Positions 6,718 to 8,889 of a stretch of 8,889 bases of DNA are shown here, one piece after another. Each line of letters begins with the position of its first letter. Positions within the stretch are counted from its first letter, which is position 1. The stretch covers positions 1 through 8,889 of the forward strand of contig JAMCQI010000044.1 of assembly GCA_023381515.1 (NCBI GenBank), read 5' to 3'. A program made the position numbers and the translations under genes. The notes under the pieces were generated by a model. That model was not told the origin of the DNA. It ran no database searches and worked only from the letters and a program-made list of their open reading frames with translations. This DNA comes from Chloroflexota bacterium (GTDB taxonomy: Bacteria; Chloroflexota; Anaerolineae; UBA4142).

Positions 6718-7188
6718 ATGCGGCGCTACCTGACGATCGTCCTGAGAGGGCTGTTGGGGGGCGTCCTGCTTTACGCCGCCTATACGAAAATCCGCGACCC
6801 CTGGGAAGTGTTCGCGATGTCCATCGCCGCCTATGGACTATTGCCGGAGTGGGCGGTGTTGGTGGCGGCGCGGACGCTTCCTTGGCTGGAAGTTGTGCTC
6901 GGCGTGCTCGTCATCAGGGGTTATGCCCTGCGATACACCTCGCTGGCTATCACCGGCCTACTCGGCTCGTTCTTTGGGGTCATGCTATTTTCCTTCGCGA
7001 GGGGTCTGGCGATTGACTGTGGCTGTTTTGGGCCGGGCGAAACGCTCGGTCCGCGCACGCTGCTGAGAGACGGCGTGCTGCTCGCGGCCTCGACTCTGCT
7101 GACCGTTTTATGCTTCCGCTCCCGCCCCGCGGGCGAGACAGGCGCACGGGAGACCGGGCCCGCCACCACCAAGGAGACTATCCGATGA
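6718..7188 (+). CDS. MauE/DoxX-like redox-associated membrane protein
   Basis: 156-aa membrane protein with four hydrophobic helices (about 7-24, 45-67, 72-94, 116-133). It has the family pattern of an early G-x-L-L-Y-A-A-Y-T-K-I-x-D-P (about 14-28), a P-W-L-E in helix 2 (55-58), and I-D-C101-G-C103-F-G-P-G after helix 3. MauE proteins are needed for methylamine dehydrogenase disulfide formation, but family members outside mau operons, as here, are found beside thioredoxin-like proteins and are thought to pass electrons across the membrane. The CGC pair would be the reactive thiols. GAGGTGAT precedes the ATG. The stop overlaps the next start as ATGA, so the following TlpA-like protein is very likely its partner. 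No mau genes are present. The Ala/Thr/Glu-rich tail (138-156) is poorly conserved in appearance. Confidence 0.8.
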   Translation: MRRYLTIVLRGLLGGVLLYAAYTKIRDPWEVFAMSIAAYGLLPEWAVLVAARTLPWLEVVLGVLVIRGYALRYTSLAITGLLGSFFGVMLFSFARGLAIDCGCFGPGETLGPRTLLRDGVLLAASTLLTVLCFRSRPAGETGARETGPATTKETIR

Positions 7189-7769
7189 AAAGACGACGAA
7201 CAATGAACGTGCTGATCTGGCTCGCAGTGAGCCTTCTTGCGGCAGTATCACCCGCCCAGCAGATTCCTCGACAGTCGCCCGATTTCACAGCTCTGACTGC
7301 CGCAGGAAAACCCCTACAGCTAAACCAGTTCCGTGGGAAGCCGCTGGTAGTCGAGTTCCTGCTGACCGAGTGCCCGCACTGCCAGGAGACAGCACAGGTG
7401 CTGGAGAGGCTGCAGAAGGAGTACCGAGCCCGTGGGCTCCAGGTGATTGCGGTGGCGTTCAACCAGGACGCACAAGCCAGGCTGCCGGGACTCGTCAAGA
7501 AGCTGAATCTCTCCTTTCCGGTTGGCTCCGCTTCACAACTGTCCGTCTTTCAGTACCTGCAAATGTCGTTTACCAGGCAGTACTCGGTCCCGTTCCTTGC
7601 CTTCATCGATGGGAGCGGGGTCATTCGGGCCCAGTTCACCGGGGGCGATGCGTTCTTCAAAGACACGGAGGGCAACATGCGATCCAACATCGAAGCTCTC
7701 CTGAAGAGAGGCACGCCATCCGGGACGGGGACGGCCCCTCCTGCGAAGTTGCCCCAGAAGAAGCGATGA
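7185..7769 (+). CDS. Exported TlpA/AhpC-like thioredoxin-fold protein (CPHC)
   Basis: 194-aa protein with a basic N-terminus (MKRRR), a hydrophobic core (about 8-22) and likely signal-peptidase cleavage after S-P-A (residue 24), so the domain acts in the periplasm. The mature part begins S-P-D-F (31-34), typical of the redoxin/TlpA class. The active site is T-E-C63-P-H-C66, and S-V-P136-F supplies the cis-proline. CPHC resembles the oxidising DsbA centre more than the reducing CGPC of thioredoxin, so direction of electron flow is uncertain. The C-terminus (176-194) is a low-complexity G/T/P/K tail. AAGGAG (7171-7176) lies 8 nt before the ATG, which overlaps the MauE-like stop (ATGA). The pair probably forms a periplasmic thiol-redox module. 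Its link to the metal genes is positional only. Confidence 0.85.
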   Translation: MKRRRTMNVLIWLAVSLLAAVSPAQQIPRQSPDFTALTAAGKPLQLNQFRGKPLVVEFLLTECPHCQETAQVLERLQKEYRARGLQVIAVAFNQDAQARLPGLVKKLNLSFPVGSASQLSVFQYLQMSFTRQYSVPFLAFIDGSGVIRAQFTGGDAFFKDTEGNMRSNIEALLKRGTPSGTGTAPPAKLPQKKR

Positions 7770-7903
7770 AAGCCCAGAGTCGGGTGGGCGGTTCAGCACT
7801 AGGTGGAGGCGCTGCCGTGGACCATGAAGGCATGAAGGAGTCTGGCTTTGGCGCTGCTGTTTTCCTGGCCGCGCTGCTGATGGCGCTTTGGTGGCCGATG
7901 TGA
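7766..7903 (+). CDS. Small C-terminally anchored membrane peptide (45 aa), unknown
   Basis: ATG at 7766 overlaps the TlpA-like stop as ATGA, the same arrangement as between the previous two genes, which implies coupled translation. The peptide has a Gly-rich polar N-terminal half (with D-H-E-G-M near 19-23) and one hydrophobic helix at the extreme C-terminus (GFGAAVFLAALLMALWWPM, 27-45). That is a tail-anchor layout with the helix ending in two tryptophans and Pro-Met. The only upstream ribosome-site candidate is a weak AGAAGAAG. No family recognised. It may be an accessory subunit of the MauE/TlpA module. Overlap geometry and the TM segment support it; length limits certainty. Confidence 0.5.
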   Translation: MKAQSRVGGSALGGGAAVDHEGMKESGFGAAVFLAALLMALWWPM

Positions 7904-7994
7904 CGGCTCCCGGAGGCAGTGAGCTTCTGGAAGAGTCCTGATGAGTGAGCTTTGACCCCCAGGTGGGAATAGAATCGGGTGGAAGGAGGCAGAC

Positions 7995-8381
7995 ATGCAA
8001 CCGTTTGAGAAGACCGTGACTACCGACAAACCTTTCGAGCAAGCAGTCTCGGCGGTGGAGCTGAAAGCTGCCGAGAAGGGATTTCGGGTCTTACATACCC
8101 ATGACGTGGCTGCGACGCTGGCCGAAAAAGGATTTCCGCGATCACCCCTGAAGATCATCGAGATCTGCAACGCGAAGTACGCGAGCCAGGTGCTGGACAA
8201 GGACGTCCGGATCTCCTTGATGCTGCCCTGTCCGATCAGCGTCTTCATCCAACAGGACAAGACGCACATCAGCACGCTACTGCCATCTTCGATTTCGCAG
8301 TTCTTCCCCGAGGCGGGCATCGACCAGTTGGCGGCCGAGGTGGAGGCCATCGTGGTCCAGATTATCGATGAAGCGCGTTAG
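7995..8381 (+). CDS. DUF302 domain-containing protein
   Basis: 128-aa cytoplasmic-looking protein with no signal or TM segment. It matches the DUF302 fold in order: a strand-helix start with F-E-Q-A-V-x-x-V-E-x-x-A-x-E-K-G-F (14-30), R-V-L-H-T-H-D (31-37), I-I-E-I-C58-N-A-K-Y-A (54-63), and the I-S-L-M-L-P-C79-P-I-S-V-F block (73-84). The two cysteines and His35 are typical family positions. Biochemical function of DUF302 is not established, though these genes are often seen near heavy-metal or sulfur/redox genes. A strong AAGGAGG (about 7983-7989) lies 5 nt before the ATG, and a 91-nt gap separates it from the preceding gene, so it may have its own promoter. I could not find a convincing one. 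Confidence 0.88.
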   Translation: MQPFEKTVTTDKPFEQAVSAVELKAAEKGFRVLHTHDVAATLAEKGFPRSPLKIIEICNAKYASQVLDKDVRISLMLPCPISVFIQQDKTHISTLLPSSISQFFPEAGIDQLAAEVEAIVVQIIDEAR

Positions 8382-8404
8382 CGCCAGAGGGAACTCTCGG
8401 GCGC
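8381..8404 (+). terminator. Hairpin right after DUF302 stop, possible terminator or 3' stabiliser
   Basis: GCGCC-AGAG, loop GGAA, then CTCT-(CG bulge)-GGCGC forms a 9-bp stem with a 2-nt bulge and a GNRA-type tetraloop, overlapping the last base of the TAG stop. The downstream bases (CTGCAACTTCTTGAATTCTT) are pyrimidine-rich but not a U-tract, so an intrinsic terminator is plausible but not certain. Confidence 0.4.
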
Positions 8405-8449
8405 CTGCAACTTCTTGAATTCTTATCGCCTGGCCTCCGACGGGTGGAC

Positions 8450-8593
8450 ATGCGAGCAAAGTTCGAAACGGTGGCCACGAGGTGGGTGGTGATTGGCGGG
8501 CTGGTCACGTCAGCCCTTCTGACGCTGGTTGTCCTGCCGACGCTCTATCTGCGACTTGAAAGGAAACTACCAGTCAAAGAGGAGCCTCGATGA
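8450..8593 (+). pseudogene. C-terminal remnant of a second CzcA/CusA-type RND pump gene
   Basis: The open frame carries VVIGGLVTSALLTLVVLPTLY (about residues 13-34 of the 47-residue frame), which is the last transmembrane helix of HME-type RND pumps. It matches the intact pump at the start of the window at 16 of 21 positions. The preceding residues (MRAKFETVATRW) no longer follow the expected GAEVQRPLA sequence, and no pump sequence is seen between 8382 and about 8480, so the rest of the gene has been deleted. It is followed by a charged tail LERKLPVKEEPR and stop. The DNA differs from the intact copy at many third and first codon positions, so it derives from a different pump gene, not a recent local duplication. 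It is probably not functional. Confidence 0.75.
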
Positions 8594-8772
8594 ACACATC
8601 AGAGGACTCTCGAAAGCCCCGCCGTGCGATCACTGAACCAACGCGCACTGGCAGACCGCCGCAGCCTGTTCCCGCCGTTCAACGTCGTCCTTGCGCTTCG
8701 CCGTTGGATGCGGCGCGCGACCGCTTTTCGCCGGTGGTCGCCTTGATCGCAGCCCGCATCGCCCTGGCGTAG
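8590..8772 (+). other. Orphan start region after the pump remnant (60-codon ORF, doubtful)
   Basis: ATG at 8590 overlaps the remnant's stop as ATGA and has AGAGGAG a few bases upstream, as if a second gene followed the pump in its original operon. The first 30 or so codons (MNTSEDSRKPRRAITEPTRT...) are polar and basic with no recognised family. From 8679 the ORF runs antisense to the zf-HC2 gene, so the later part is probably a shadow. Best read as the truncated head of a lost downstream gene. The non-coding stretch 8594-8678 shows nothing else. Confidence 0.25.
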
Positions 8773-8889
8773 ACGTCCCAATCCGCGAGCCTCTCCTGGC
8801 ACTCCCCGCAGATGAGCAGATGCTCCTCGACTCCCGCAGTGTCAGTCTCGGCCAACCGACCCAACGCGTAGAGTTCGATGTCGTCGCCG
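8679..8889 (-). CDS. zf-HC2 (anti-sigma-like zinc-finger) protein, start outside window
   Basis: Minus-strand frame open from the window end, ending TGA at 8679-8681; 69 residues visible. It reads DDIELYALGRL-AE-T, then V-E-E-H-L-L-I-C-G-E-C-Q-E-R-L, i.e. the H-x3-C-x2-C zinc-ligand motif of the putative zinc-finger/anti-sigma family, with the usual L-G-x-L lead-in helix. After the finger comes about 40 residues of polar/basic sequence (WDVYARAMRAAIKATTGEKR...) with no TM helix, so this is a short soluble zf-HC2 protein, not a membrane-anchored RsiW-type anti-sigma factor. Its upstream neighbour (to the right, outside the window) could be an ECF sigma gene. It is convergent to the metal genes and about 5 kb from the sigma factor here, so pairing with that one is unlikely but possible. 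Confidence 0.8.
   Translation of the reverse strand, partial: GDDIELYALGRLAETDTAGVEEHLLICGECQERLADWDVYARAMRAAIKATTGEKRSRAASNGEAQGRR

Noticed and set aside
7952..7975. TTGACC and TAGAAT as a promoter ahead of the DUF302 gene
   Set aside because: The spacer is only 12 nt, too short for a sigma-70 promoter, and no better pair was found in the gap.
7799..8350. 183-aa minus-strand ORF across the DUF302 gene
   Set aside because: DUF302 motifs on the + strand with a strong ribosome site account for this region; the antisense product has no recognisable features.
1..8889. CRISPR array, tRNA, rRNA, insertion sequence or attachment site
   Set aside because: No regularly spaced repeats, RNA gene signatures, transposase motifs or terminal inverted repeats were seen, despite the rearranged right edge.

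Overview
This window is a compact, GC-rich bacterial metal-homeostasis region. Almost every gene lies on the + strand with gaps of a few bases or stop/start overlaps. It opens inside a czcA-like heavy-metal RND pump gene, so roughly the first 234 residues are missing. After that come a short-T-loop PII-like protein, a 53-aa single-pass membrane peptide, an ECF-type sigma factor, a divergent ZIP-type metal transporter and a P1B-2 (Zn/Cd/Pb class) ATPase. The taxon cannot be proved from the sequence. The CzcA + PII-like pairing, the MauE/TlpA-like pair, the DUF302 gene and the zf-HC2 protein in a GC-rich background would suit an Acidobacteriota (Solibacter/Bryobacter-like) or a related soil bacterium; this is a weak inference.

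Layout: 1-2896 holds the pump, the PII-like protein and the small membrane peptide. 2930-4278 holds the sigma factor and the ZIP transporter. 4318-6716 holds a 22-codon leader ORF that runs into the ATPase start, the ATPase itself, and a 46-aa ORF overlapping the ATPase stop. 6718-7903 is a redox module made of a MauE/DoxX-like four-TM protein, an exported TlpA-like thioredoxin with a CPHC centre, and a 45-aa C-terminally anchored peptide, the last two joined to their upstream genes by ATGA overlaps. 7995-8381 is a DUF302 gene followed by a hairpin. 8450-8593 is the orphan C-terminal tail of a second CzcA/CusA-type pump. On the minus strand, 8679 to the window end is the C-terminal part of a zf-HC2 (anti-sigma-like) protein running convergently to everything else.

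How the parts may fit together: the P1B ATPase would pump Zn/Cd/Pb from cytoplasm to periplasm, the CzcA-type pump would expel divalent cations from the envelope to the outside, and the ZIP-like protein would move divalent metal in a direction that cannot be told here. The PII-like protein probably senses a nucleotide or metabolite and acts on the pump. The ECF sigma factor is the only dedicated transcription factor fully contained in the window. The MauE/TlpA-like pair probably handles thiol-disulfide chemistry in the periplasm. Linking all of these into one regulated system is inference from gene order.
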